Shown: in pieces, positions 56,899-64,000 of the stretch
Numbering within the stretch: the first letter of the stretch is position 1
How the letters are laid out: the number at the start of each line of letters is the position of its first letter
From: Methylohalobius sp.
Lineage (GTDB): Bacteria > Pseudomonadota > Gammaproteobacteria > Methylococcales > Methylothermaceae
Length of the DNA stretch: 64,000 nucleotides
Direction: 5' to 3'
Assembly: GCA_026415315.1 (NCBI GenBank)
Contig: JAOAHI010000001.1
Span: 41,890-105,889, forward strand
Notes under the pieces: generated by a model
What the model was told of the DNA's origin: nothing
Seen by the model: the letters and a program-made list of their open reading frames with translations, nothing else
The model's database searches: none
Position numbers and translations under genes: made by a program

Positions 56899-57933
56899 TT
56901 AAAATGCTGCTTTGTTGACGGCTTTGACCCGAGCAGCCTGGCGTGAGATTAAGCCTTTTTCCACTAGCTCCAGAAGGTGTTGATCCAAGGTCTGCATTCC
57001 GTCTTTGCGCCCGGTTTGGATCGCTGAATACATCTGGGCCACCTTGTTTTCGCGGATAAGGTTGCGAATCGCGGGGGTGCCGACCATGATCTCCCAGGCC
57101 GCAGTTCTTCCTCCATTGACTTTTTTGAGTAGGGTTTGGGCAATCACTGCCTGCAAGGACTCCGACAGCATCGCCCGCACCATGTCTTTCTCTTCCGCGG
57201 GAAAAACGTCGATGATTCGGTCTATGGTTTTAGCGGCAGAGGTAGTGTGTAGGGTACCGAATACCAGGTGCCCAGTCTCGGCGGCGGTCAAGGCTAGACG
57301 AATGGTCTCTAAATCGCGCATTTCTCCCACCAGGATCACGTCTGGGTCCTCGCGCAAAGCTGAGCGCAGAGCTTGGTTGAAGCCTAGGGTATCGCGGTGG
57401 ACCTCGCGCTGGTTGATGAGGGATTTTTTACTGTGATGGACAAACTCGATCGGGTCCTCGATAGTAAGGATGTGGGAATAATTGTTGGAATTAATGTAAT
57501 CGATCATCGCCGCCAGCGTAGTCGATTTGCCCGAGCCGGTAGGGCCGGTGACCAAAATCAGGCCGCGCGGTTTTTGCGTGAGCTCGCGGAAGATCGGCGG
57601 GCAACCTAAATCGTCCAAGGTCAAGACTTTGGATGGAATGGTGCGAAACACCGCTCCAGCTCCTCGGTCTTGGTGAAAGGCATTGACGCGGAAGCGGGCA
57701 ATGCCGGGGAGATCAAAAGAAAAGTCAGTTTCTAGAAATTCCTCGTAGTCGCGGCGCTGTTTATCGTTCATGATATCGTAGATTAGCGCGTGGACTTCCT
57801 TATGCTCCAAAGGCGGCACGTTGATGCGGCGGATGTCTCCGTCTACCCGAATCATCGGTGGAAGTCCTGCCGATAAGTGCAAGTCAGAGGCGTTGTTTTT
57901 GACGGCAAAGGCAAGCAGTTCAGCAATGTCCAT
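56899..57933 (-). CDS. pilT: Type IV pilus retraction ATPase PilT
   Basis: PilT powers pilus retraction by ATP hydrolysis at the inner membrane. Seen are VTGPTGSGKSTTLAAMIDY (Walker A), HILTIEDPIEFVHHSKKSL, REDPDVILVGEMRDLETI (Walker B), ETGHLVFGTLHTTSAAKTIDR and the C-terminal AIRNLIRENKVAQMYSAIQ with the AIRNLIRE pattern for PilT. The start is ATG 57933 (MDIAELLAFAVKNNASDLH, 344 residues) with GGGAG ahead; the longer frame to 58026 does not match the family. It is divergent from yggS. Confidence 0.96.
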   Translation of the reverse strand: MDIAELLAFAVKNNASDLHLSAGLPPMIRVDGDIRRINVPPLEHKEVHALIYDIMNDKQRRDYEEFLETDFSFDLPGIARFRVNAFHQDRGAGAVFRTIPSKVLTLDDLGCPPIFRELTQKPRGLILVTGPTGSGKSTTLAAMIDYINSNNYSHILTIEDPIEFVHHSKKSLINQREVHRDTLGFNQALRSALREDPDVILVGEMRDLETIRLALTAAETGHLVFGTLHTTSAAKTIDRIIDVFPAEEKDMVRAMLSESLQAVIAQTLLKKVNGGRTAAWEIMVGTPAIRNLIRENKVAQMYSAIQTGRKDGMQTLDQHLLELVEKGLISRQAARVKAVNKAAF

Positions 57934-57978
57934 GGCGACTCCCTTGAAATATCGATAGTGTGTCGTTGTGTTGAAGTA

Positions 57979-57984
57979 TAGAAT
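57979..57984 (+). promoter_or_regulatory. Possible -10 of yggS
   Basis: TAGAAT (five of six consensus bases) stands 14 bases before the yggS ATG, so the leader would be very short. No clear -35 lies 16-18 bases upstream. Confidence 0.3.
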
Positions 57985-57998
57985 GAATAGAGAAAGCG

Positions 57999-58673
57999 AT
58001 GACTGTCCAACAGAGGATAGAGACAATTCGCCAAAGGATTCGGGCCGCCCTGGAACAGGCCGGCCGCAAAGATGAGGTCACATTAGTAGCGGTGGGCAAA
58101 ACCCACCCGCCTGAGGTTTTGCTTCAGGCTTATCGGGCTGGGATACGCCATTTCGGCGAGAACTACTTGCAGGAAGCGTTGGCCAAACAGCATGCGCTGG
58201 CTCATTTGGACATCACTTGGCACTTTATCGGGCCGATTCAGGCGAACAAGACGCGCGCTATTGCTTCTCGCTTTCATTGGGTTCATAGTGTGGATAGGCT
58301 AAAGATAGCGAGACGCTTGAGCGAGCAGCGACCGGATTATTTGCCGCCGCTGAACGTTTGTTTGCAGGTCAATATCAGCGGTGAAGACAGTAAATCTGGC
58401 ATTTACCCAGAAGAGCTGCCGGGATTAGTTGAGGCAGTGAGCGCATTGCCCCGCCTGAAACTTCGAGGGTTGATGGCGATTCCGGCGCCATGTGAAGATT
58501 TGCAGACTCAACGCGAGCCGTTTCGGCGTTTGCGGGAATTGCTCGAGAAGTTCGCCGATCTGGGGTTGGACACCTTATCTATGGGTATGTCGGCTGATTT
58601 AGAGGCGGCGATCTTGGAGGGAGCAACTGTAGTTCGCGTCGGTTCGGCTTTGTTTGGACCGCGCCGACCCTAG
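57999..58673 (+). CDS. yggS: YggS family PLP-binding homeostasis protein
   Basis: The 224-residue PLP-binding protein controls cellular vitamin B6 balance and has no known catalytic reaction. The PLP lysine is in VTLVAVGKTHPPE (near residue 35). Other family stretches are RHFGENYLQEALAK, WHFIGPIQANKTRAI, LQVNISGEDSKSG, GLMAIP and LSMGMSADLEAAILEGATVVRVGSALFG. It lies head to head with pilT, as in Pseudomonas. Its end overlaps the CapD-type gene by four bases. Confidence 0.95.
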   Translation: MTVQQRIETIRQRIRAALEQAGRKDEVTLVAVGKTHPPEVLLQAYRAGIRHFGENYLQEALAKQHALAHLDITWHFIGPIQANKTRAIASRFHWVHSVDRLKIARRLSEQRPDYLPPLNVCLQVNISGEDSKSGIYPEELPGLVEAVSALPRLKLRGLMAIPAPCEDLQTQREPFRRLRELLEKFADLGLDTLSMGMSADLEAAILEGATVVRVGSALFGPRRP

Positions 58674-60535
58674 GCCGAGGTGAGGCGGCGCTCCAAAGCA
58701 AGCTGCGGGCGGTACTCGGGAACCAGGGTGCGCAACAAGATTAGCAGTTGTTCCTCGTCGTAGGCTTGGCAGGCTTTAGCCATCTGATCCAGCAGCTTGG
58801 CGATAATTCTTGGGTCGCACGGGCGGGAGAGGGCCAAAAGCAGCTTGCTGTGACCAGTTGAGGCGAGGTTCTCGTCGGCGTAAAACAGTTCCTCGTTAAG
58901 TTTTTCTCCAGGGCGCAGGCCGGTATAGCGGATTTCGATGTCTATCCCCGGGCGTTTACCGCTCAGGCGGATCATCTGTTCGGCCAAGTAGCGGATTTTA
59001 ATCGGCTCGCCCATGTCTAGGACAAAGATTTCCCCACCGCTGCCCGCGGCAGCGGCTTGCATGATCAGCTGACAGGCCTCGGGAATAGTCATGAAGTAGC
59101 GGCTGATTTCGGGATGGGTGACGGTGATCGGACCGCCGGCCTGGATTTGCTCGCGAAACAGGGGCACGACGCTGCCAGCCGAGTCCAATACGTTGCCGAA
59201 GCGCACGGTAAGGAAACGAGTCTTCCCTAGACTGTCTAGGCTCTGACAAATCATCTCCGCCGCTCGCTTCGTCGCACCCATGACGTTGCATGGGTTGACT
59301 GCCTTATCGGTGGAAATCAGAACGAATTCTTCTACTTCGGCTTCGATAGCTGTCTCAGCCACGATGCGCGTGCCTATGCAGTTGTTGTGCACTGCCTCGC
59401 GAATCTGAGTTTCCAGAAGCGGGACGTGTTTGTAAGCAGCCGCATGGAATACGATCTGGGGACAATGGGTTGCCATTGCCTGGCGGACAGAGGCTTGGTC
59501 TGTGACGTTGCCCAAGATCGGCACGATAGAGAGCATGGGGAAATGGCGGCGCAAATCGCTCTCGATTCGGTATAGGTTGTACTCACACAGTTCGAATAGG
59601 ATCAACCGCTCGACCGGCAATGAGGCTAATTGCCGGCACAACTCAGAACCGATCGAACCGCCCGCTCCCGTAACTAAGACCGTTTTTTTGCACAGGTGGT
59701 TGCGGATGGCTTGCCAGTCCAATTGGGCTGGCTCGCGGCCCAGAAGGTCCTCGATCGACACTTCCCTCAGGTCTGAGCTGACAGAGCGATAAAATAGGCT
59801 CTCCTTAAGCGAAGGCAAGGTTAGAAATGAGACTTCTGCCTGCTCGCAATATTCGACAATGCGCCGCATCTGCCGATCAGTGGCCGAGGGGATCGCAATT
59901 AAGATGGTGTCTATCCGGTGCTTGGCTACCAATTTGGGGATCTTGTGGCATCCTCCGGCGACGCGGATACCACGAATCTCTCGGCCTTTCTTTTTGGGAT
60001 CATCGTCCACCAGGACCACTGGCCGGTATTCCGGGTTAGGGGACTTAAGAAGTTGTCGCACCAGCATCTCGCCTGCGCGTCCAGCTCCGACCACCAGGGT
60101 GCGCTTACCAGTCAACATAGTGCTGACCTGATCTTTCCATGCTCGGTAGAGTAACCTAGGGGTGCCGATTAAGATGGGCAACAAGGCGCTATAAATGAAA
60201 GGAACCGAGCGCGGGATAGAGGCGAGCCGGTCATAAAAGAAACCAAAGCAAACGATGCACGCACTGCCTACCAGGACCGCTTTTGCAATCTGGATTAAGT
60301 CCGGAAGTGAGGCAAAACGCCACAAGCTGCGATAGAGGCGGAAGCTGTAAAAGCACACTCCCTGGATACTTACTACCCAAGGTAGGAATTTTAGGCTTGC
60401 GAGGAGCACCTCCTGGGGTATGGGCTCCAAGTTGAACCTGAGCCAATAAGCGCCTAGCCATGCCAGAGGAACTATGAAAAGATCGTGCACCAATACCAAA
60501 ACCGGGGTACGAAGTCTATCCAAGGCAATGTTCAT
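58670..60535 (-). CDS. CapD/WbpM-type nucleoside-diphosphate sugar 4,6-dehydratase
   Basis: The 621-residue protein has four N-terminal membrane segments (about 10-115), a first Rossmann-like domain (LVVGAGRAGEMLVRQLLKSP), then the dehydratase domain with VLVTGAGGSIGSELCRQLASL, LISTDKAVNPCNVMGATKRAAE (Met where short SDRs have Tyr) and RFGNVLDSAGSVVPLF. Homologs convert UDP-GlcNAc to the 4-keto-6-deoxy sugar used in O-antigen, capsule or glycan of pili. It is alone here: no other sugar genes are near. An extended -10 lies upstream. Confidence 0.92.
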   Translation of the reverse strand: MNIALDRLRTPVLVLVHDLFIVPLAWLGAYWLRFNLEPIPQEVLLASLKFLPWVVSIQGVCFYSFRLYRSLWRFASLPDLIQIAKAVLVGSACIVCFGFFYDRLASIPRSVPFIYSALLPILIGTPRLLYRAWKDQVSTMLTGKRTLVVGAGRAGEMLVRQLLKSPNPEYRPVVLVDDDPKKKGREIRGIRVAGGCHKIPKLVAKHRIDTILIAIPSATDRQMRRIVEYCEQAEVSFLTLPSLKESLFYRSVSSDLREVSIEDLLGREPAQLDWQAIRNHLCKKTVLVTGAGGSIGSELCRQLASLPVERLILFELCEYNLYRIESDLRRHFPMLSIVPILGNVTDQASVRQAMATHCPQIVFHAAAYKHVPLLETQIREAVHNNCIGTRIVAETAIEAEVEEFVLISTDKAVNPCNVMGATKRAAEMICQSLDSLGKTRFLTVRFGNVLDSAGSVVPLFREQIQAGGPITVTHPEISRYFMTIPEACQLIMQAAAAGSGGEIFVLDMGEPIKIRYLAEQMIRLSGKRPGIDIEIRYTGLRPGEKLNEELFYADENLASTGHSKLLLALSRPCDPRIIAKLLDQMAKACQAYDEEQLLILLRTLVPEYRPQLALERRLTSA

Positions 60536-60620
60536 TAAGCCCCCGTTGTTTATTTGCTACAAGGTTTTGTCCACCGTACTGTGGCCGAAGACCTCGTGTC
60601 TGCCATAGAGTGGCGGCAAC

Positions 60621-60629
60621 ATTATGGCA
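60621..60629 (-). promoter_or_regulatory. Extended -10 for the CapD-type gene
   Basis: The minus strand reads TGC-CATAAT (60629-60621), an extended -10 element, 86 bases ahead of the gene start at 60535. The -35 is poor. Confidence 0.35.
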
Positions 60630-60678
60630 AAACATTTGTTTCTTAGAAAGTTGTCTGCTAGGATTATTCCCTGTCTAT

Positions 60679-60707
60679 GTTGTTTTTGCGCAAAAAGCAA
60701 AAACAAC
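60679..60707. repeat. Perfect inverted repeat GTTGTTTTTGC-n7-GCAAAAACAAC
   Basis: The two 11-base arms (60679-60689 and 60697-60707) are exact complements, with a 7-base spacer that itself contains GCAAAAA. No T run follows in either direction, so it is probably not a terminator. It lies about 80 bases before the barrel gene start and could be an operator or an RNA leader hairpin. Confidence 0.5.
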
Positions 60708-60783
60708 AAATGTGTAGGGATGATTGTAAGCGCTTGATAGGGATGCTTTGCAAACTCAACAACTCCAGCTAGGGGAGGATGGT

Positions 60784-61665
60784 ATGAAATCGCAAAAAAT
60801 CACAATGGTTTTGGCAGGATCGCTGGCGGCAGGCATCGCAATTGCTCCGCAGGTGCATGCTAACGGTTGGGGTAAACACAGGCAGGCGGCAACCGATGCC
60901 GGCCATATCGAAGAGTTGGAAGAACAGCTGCGCGCACTCAAGCAGGAATTGGCCGATCTGAAAGCTCACCAGCAGGCCCATCACAAGGAGATCATGGAAT
61001 TGGAGGATTGGAAGAAGGAATCTGGTCCGATCGTGCAAAAAGGACGCGAGAATTTTCTGTTCTTCCGCGGCGGATATGCGCGCATGATGACTGACCGGGC
61101 TCAGGACATCCTACCTTCGCCTGGGACCTCCAAAGGTCATGGCCAAAACGGCTTTTACATCGGCGCTGGATTCGAGCACGACTTAAGCCATGATCTATTT
61201 GGCCTAACTGAAGGCACAGCTTTGGAGGGTACCGATCTTCTGGGCGAGGTGATGTTTGAGTATAAGCGCTTTGCTCAGGGCCAGGGCTTGCTTACCGACG
61301 CCGACGAGGGTGGCATCGTTTCTCCCTTAGCTCCAGGGAGCAAACAGGAGACTTCTACGGTAACCCAACTTACCATCAGTGCGGCGCCTAAGATCCGCTT
61401 CTGGCGCGACAGCATGATCCGGCCTTGGATTATCCCTGTGGGATTTGCGGCCCACATCATCAGCCCGCCGTCCGACGGCGTAACCGTGTTTAATCCCGGC
61501 TTGATGTTCGGCGTAGGTACCGAGGTCAACCTGTGGGAGAACCTATACGCTGGCGTTGACTTCCGTTATCACGTGACTCCTGGCAGCGAGAGCAGCTTAG
61601 GTGGGGTCGAGGACACCGACACCGACGGCTTGACTGCTGGTGGTTACATTGGATTTGGCTTTTAA
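60784..61665 (+). CDS. Outer-membrane beta-barrel protein with N-terminal coiled coil
   Basis: The 293-residue protein has a signal peptide (KITMVLAGSLAAGIAIAPQVHA) and a coiled coil (about 38-80, IEELEEQLRALKQELADLKAHQQAHHKEI) rich in His. Barrel-like strands with Gly and aromatics follow (ENFLFFRGGYARMM, GFYIGAGFEHDLS, NPGLMFGVGTEVNLWENLYAGVDFRYH) and a final Phe (AGGYIGFGF). I do not recognise a named family. It is a monocistronic gene with a strong ribosome site and its own terminator, typical for an abundant porin-like protein. The start at 60784 places the signal peptide correctly; the frame opens 12 codons earlier. Confidence 0.8.
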   Translation: MKSQKITMVLAGSLAAGIAIAPQVHANGWGKHRQAATDAGHIEELEEQLRALKQELADLKAHQQAHHKEIMELEDWKKESGPIVQKGRENFLFFRGGYARMMTDRAQDILPSPGTSKGHGQNGFYIGAGFEHDLSHDLFGLTEGTALEGTDLLGEVMFEYKRFAQGQGLLTDADEGGIVSPLAPGSKQETSTVTQLTISAAPKIRFWRDSMIRPWIIPVGFAAHIISPPSDGVTVFNPGLMFGVGTEVNLWENLYAGVDFRYHVTPGSESSLGGVEDTDTDGLTAGGYIGFGF

Positions 61666-61686
61666 TCGCCTTTATCTATTCCTCTG

Positions 61687-61715
61687 ACAAGGGGCCAAGA
61701 TGGCCCCTTGTTTTT
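61687..61715 (+). terminator. Terminator of the barrel gene
   Basis: ACAAGGGGCCA (61687-61697) pairs with TGGCCCCTTGT (61701-61711) around AGA, followed by a T run. Eleven base pairs, GC-rich in the middle: a strong intrinsic terminator. Confidence 0.92.
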
Positions 61716-61733
61716 GGCTGTTTCCTCTTCCGC

Positions 61734-61747
61734 TACAATAGGCGGCG
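61734..61747 (+). promoter_or_regulatory. -10 of pip with very short leader
   Basis: TACAAT (61734-61739) stands eight bases before the pip ATG (61748). The possible -35 TTGTTT (61709-61714) lies in the preceding terminator at 19-base spacing. No Shine-Dalgarno is visible. This is a second candidate, with mutL, for a leaderless message. Confidence 0.35.
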
Positions 61748-62704
61748 ATGAGAGTTCTGTATCCTTCGCTGGAACCGTACGCTATCCATTGGCTAGAAGT
61801 CGAGGGCCATCGTGTTTACTGCGAGGAATGCGGCTATCCTGAGGGCATCCCAGTGGTGTTTCTCCACGGTGGGCCTGGTTCTGGATGCAAGCCGGATCAT
61901 CGTCGTTTCTTTGACCCTGCTCGCTATCGCATCGTACTGATAGACCAGCGCGGCTGCGGGCGATCGGAGCCTTTGGGGGAGATTCGGGCCAACGATACTT
62001 TAAGGCTCATAGAAGACTTAGAAGCTATCCGCACTCGTCTGAAGATCCACCGCTGGCTGTTGTTTGGGGGGTCGTGGGGAGCTACGCTGGCTTTGGTATA
62101 TGCCCAGCAGCATCCGGAGCGCGTTTTAGGTCTGATTCTGCGCGGGGTATTCTTAGCGCGGCAGATGGATCTGGACTGGTTTATCAAGGACGGGGCACGC
62201 CGGGTATACCCAGATTATTGGCACCAACTGATCAAGAGTCTTCCGGTATCGAGCTGGAGCGATCTGATCGAGGGCATGTACCGGGGGGTAACTGGCCATA
62301 ACGAGGCGTTGCAGCACAGAATAGTTGAGGCTTGGAGCCGATGGAGCGCGGCGGTCACTTTAGGGACGAAGTTCGATCCGAAAACCCTTCCTCCGCCGCA
62401 CGAGCTTTTGGCTAAGACCAAAATCGAGCTCCACTATGCGGCCAACCGCTATTTCTTGAGAGAAAATCAGATCTTGCAAAACTGCCAGCGCATCCGTACC
62501 TTGCCGTGCACCATTATTCATGGGCGCTGGGACCTGGTCTGCCCGACGGAGTCCGCGTTTTCTCTGCGCCGCAAGTTGCCTGGGGCTAGGCTCAAGATTT
62601 TGGAGCACTCAGGACATTTGGCCGACAGTGAAGAAATGATCGATGCCTTGGTAGAAGCTACGGATCAATTTGCCGAGCAGATAGGATGGGGAAAAAGCGC
62701 TTAA
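61748..62704 (+). CDS. pip: Proline iminopeptidase
   Basis: Pip cleaves N-terminal proline from peptides. It is an alpha/beta hydrolase with HGGPGSGCKPDHRRFFDPARYRIVLIDQRGCGRS, the nucleophile Ser in FGGSWGATLALVYAQQHPE, HGRWDLVCPTESAF (catalytic Asp) and ILEHSGHLADS (catalytic His). The 318 residues match the family. It overlaps ubiX by 19 bases. Confidence 0.95.
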   Translation: MRVLYPSLEPYAIHWLEVEGHRVYCEECGYPEGIPVVFLHGGPGSGCKPDHRRFFDPARYRIVLIDQRGCGRSEPLGEIRANDTLRLIEDLEAIRTRLKIHRWLLFGGSWGATLALVYAQQHPERVLGLILRGVFLARQMDLDWFIKDGARRVYPDYWHQLIKSLPVSSWSDLIEGMYRGVTGHNEALQHRIVEAWSRWSAAVTLGTKFDPKTLPPPHELLAKTKIELHYAANRYFLRENQILQNCQRIRTLPCTIIHGRWDLVCPTESAFSLRRKLPGARLKILEHSGHLADSEEMIDALVEATDQFAEQIGWGKSA

Positions 62705-63309
62705 TCGTTGCCTTGACCGGTGCTACCGGTGCGATCTACGGCGTGCGTATTTTGGAGATTATTCGCGCTCTGCCAGACTGGGAAAGCCATCTTATCGTCT
62801 CCTGCGCCGGTTGGGTCAACGTGCAACACGAATTAGGCCTGAAAAAATCCGAGCTTAAGACCAAGGCCGACGTTTATTATGCGATAAATGACGTTGCCGC
62901 AGCCATCGCCAGCGGAACGTTTAGAGTTGAGGGCATGGTAGTTGCCCCCTGTTCGATGAAGACCTTAGCGGCGATCGCCTGTGGCTTAGGCGATAACCTC
63001 ATCACCCGTGCTGCCGATGTAACCCTCAAAGAACGCCGTCCGCTGGTGCTGGTGACGCGCGAGACGCCGCTCAACCTCGCTCATATTCGCAACATGGCAG
63101 CGGTGACCGAGATGGGCGGGATTATCTTTCCGCCTTTGCCGGCCTTCTATGGCCGAGAAAAGACCCTCGCTGCGATGGTCGATGAGAGCGTGGGAAGAAT
63201 TTTGAGATTTTTCAGGATTGAGGTCGATGGTCTGGTGGAGAGTTGGCAGGGTCTAGCTAAGTGCCGGACCAACCCTCAAGTCGGTGGCACGTCGGAGGCA
63301 TCGCTGTAA
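62686..63309 (+). CDS. ubiX: Flavin prenyltransferase UbiX
   Basis: UbiX makes prenylated FMN, the cofactor of UbiD-type decarboxylases in ubiquinone synthesis. Seen are LIVALTGATGAIYGVRIL, VEGMVVAPCSMKTLAAIACGLGDNLITRAADV, LKERRPLVLVTRETPLN and HIRNMAAVTEMGGIIFPPLPAFY. The 207 residues are normal. The start (MGKKRLIV) lies 19 bases inside pip. Its last 34 bases overlap the convergent nuclease-like gene. Confidence 0.95.
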   Translation: MGKKRLIVALTGATGAIYGVRILEIIRALPDWESHLIVSCAGWVNVQHELGLKKSELKTKADVYYAINDVAAAIASGTFRVEGMVVAPCSMKTLAAIACGLGDNLITRAADVTLKERRPLVLVTRETPLNLAHIRNMAAVTEMGGIIFPPLPAFYGREKTLAAMVDESVGRILRFFRIEVDGLVESWQGLAKCRTNPQVGGTSEASL

Positions 63310-64000
63310 ACCTCTATTCCTAACTTGGCAGCTATTTCCCGCGCGCGCCCGGTAGCATACGGCGAGATCGCAATCAGGCGGTCGGCGCAGCGTTGATGAA
63401 GCCTCTCGTAGAAACGCACCTTACGTTCGAAAAGATAAATATCACCCTTGTCGAGCGAGGATTTCAGCTCGCATAAGATCAGGGTACCGTTGCGGATGAT
63501 TACGTCGAGCTCGATTTGATCGGGTCGGCCAAACACCTCTCCTTTCTCGTCGAATTCGATCACGTGGAGCACCTCCACGCCGAAGGTCTTACTCAAGATG
63601 CCGGCCAGCGCTTCACGGAAAGCACGCTCTGAGCTGATGCCCCAGCGTGCCCCCAAGGCCTGTATTTGACGGCCCAGCCGGTCGGCCACGGCTAAAATTT
63701 CCTGATGGACTGCCTCGAAACGGCGGCTGCTTTCTTCCCATTTACGTTCTTGTTCGATCCATTTACGGGTGTTTTCGGCGCGTTCTTCTTCCCATTTACG
63801 GTTCCATTCTTCCCATTTTTGGGCTTCTTCGGCTTGGGTTTTTTCCCAGCGTTGATTCCACTCTTCCCATTTACGTTCTTGTTCGATCCATTTACGGGTG
63901 TTTTCGGCGCGTTCTTCTTCCCATTTACGGTTCCATTCTTCCCATTTTTGGGCTTCTTCGGCTTGGGTTTTTTCCCAGCGCTGATTCCACTCTTCCCACT
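63276..64000 (-). CDS. PD-(D/E)XK-like protein with Trp-rich tandem repeats (DUF3782-like), 5' end cut by the window
   Basis: The minus-strand frame is open from the right edge to the stop at 63276 (241 codons visible). The C-terminal part (last 140 residues) has RPDQIELDVIIRNGTLILCELKSSLDKGD: the D-x(n)-E-L-K core of the PD-(D/E)XK nuclease fold, then a helix (YLFERKVRFYERLHQ) and LGIEVYSDASD. It resembles DUF3782 family proteins, common in thermophiles and cyanobacteria, with unknown function. The N-terminal side is a Trp-rich coiled-coil-like repeat of period 43 residues (KWEEWNRKWEEERAENTRKW). A GTG at 63689 is not needed, as the frame runs on upstream. The start is outside the window. 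Confidence 0.75.
   Translation of the reverse strand, partial: WEEWNQRWEKTQAEEAQKWEEWNRKWEEERAENTRKWIEQERKWEEWNQRWEKTQAEEAQKWEEWNRKWEEERAENTRKWIEQERKWEESSRRFEAVHQEILAVADRLGRQIQALGARWGISSERAFREALAGILSKTFGVEVLHVIEFDEKGEVFGRPDQIELDVIIRNGTLILCELKSSLDKGDIYLFERKVRFYERLHQRCADRLIAISPYATGRAREIAAKLGIEVYSDASDVPPT
63733..64000 (-). repeat. 129-bp coding tandem repeat, about two copies to the window edge
   Basis: Bases 63733-63861 recur from 63862 with a period of 129 (43 codons). Up to the edge I see only two differences, near 63981 and 63999. Within a unit Trp recurs at spacings of 7, 7, 11, 7 and 11 residues (sum 43), the spacings of heptads and hendecads. It continues past the right edge, so copy number is unknown. 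Confidence 0.85.

Larger units (their letters stand above)
60536..60783. other. Intergenic gap between the CapD-type gene and the barrel gene
   Basis: This 248-base gap holds no supported ORF or tRNA. It holds an extended -10 on the minus strand (60621-60629), a perfect 11-base inverted repeat (60679-60707) and a strong GGGGAGGAT ribosome site before 60784. A weak plus-strand pair TTGTCT (60651-60656) and TATGTT (60676-60681) may serve the barrel gene, at 19-base spacing. Confidence 0.4.

Noticed and set aside
241..63300. tRNA or rRNA genes in the gaps
   Set aside because: I checked the gaps over 60 bases by eye for a cloverleaf or CCA end and found none.
63733..64000. CRISPR-like repeat array
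   Set aside because: The repeat has no unique spacers, the period is 129 bases (a multiple of 3), and it is in one open frame with the nuclease-like domain.

Overview
The window reads as one contiguous stretch of a proteobacterial chromosome with almost no mobile DNA. The gene order gshB-tonB-yqgE-ruvX-pyrR-pyrB-pyrX next to pilU, pilT and yggS is the arrangement known from Pseudomonas and other Gammaproteobacteria. The lppC (lpoA)-yraN pair, an endonuclease-type mutL and an alaC-hom-thrC run fit a free-living, non-enteric gammaproteobacterium. A gap-pyk-fbp-tkt-fba block would suit an autotroph or C1-user that runs Calvin- or RuMP-type carbon rearrangements, but no RuBisCO, phosphoribulokinase or C1 oxidation gene is in the window, so that is inference. 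I see no tRNA, rRNA, CRISPR array, insertion sequence or prophage.

Layout. 1-3.2 kb: end of ppsA, then a large secreted esterase-like phytase protein. 3.4-10.0 kb: threonine branch (alaC with an in-frame stop, hom, thrC), then recJ, nadC and a small membrane protein, tightly overlapped. 10.0-13.6 kb, minus strand: yraN, lppC, gltA. 13.7-18.3 kb: prfC, a small cytochrome c, cysG, tusA and a HAD phosphatase. 18.3-20.6 kb: rppH, a PstS-like protein and a porin-like barrel. 20.6-28.3 kb, minus strand: a long operon argD-argF-(SH3 protein)-ilvD-argE-argA-cpdA. 28.5-31.1 kb: mutL-miaA.

31.1-40.9 kb, minus strand: a complete TonB2-type transport operon. In order of transcription it is a secreted beta-helix-like protein, a DUF3450 protein, a long ExbB (TtpC-like), ExbB, ExbD, TonB, a TPR protein and a 1031-residue TonB-dependent receptor. 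A near-consensus PhoB box (40959-40976), with a second degenerate copy, lies upstream of its first gene. This points to a phosphate-starvation uptake system of unknown substrate and is the best candidate for a poorly described system here.

41.1-47.8 kb: the central carbon operon gap-pyk-fbp-tkt-fba, closed by a strong hairpin. 47.8-50.1 kb: a membrane-anchored double cNMP/rhodanese/coiled-coil protein, then rpmG and rpmB. 50.2-55.8 kb: gshB-tonB-yqgE-ruvX-pyrR-pyrB-pyrX, all overlapping or nearly so. 55.8-60.5 kb: pilU, pilT, yggS and a CapD/WbpM-type sugar nucleotide dehydratase. 60.8-63.3 kb: an outer-membrane barrel protein, pip and ubiX. The right edge cuts a minus-strand gene for a PD-(D/E)XK-like protein whose N-terminal side is a tryptophan-rich 43-residue tandem repeat.
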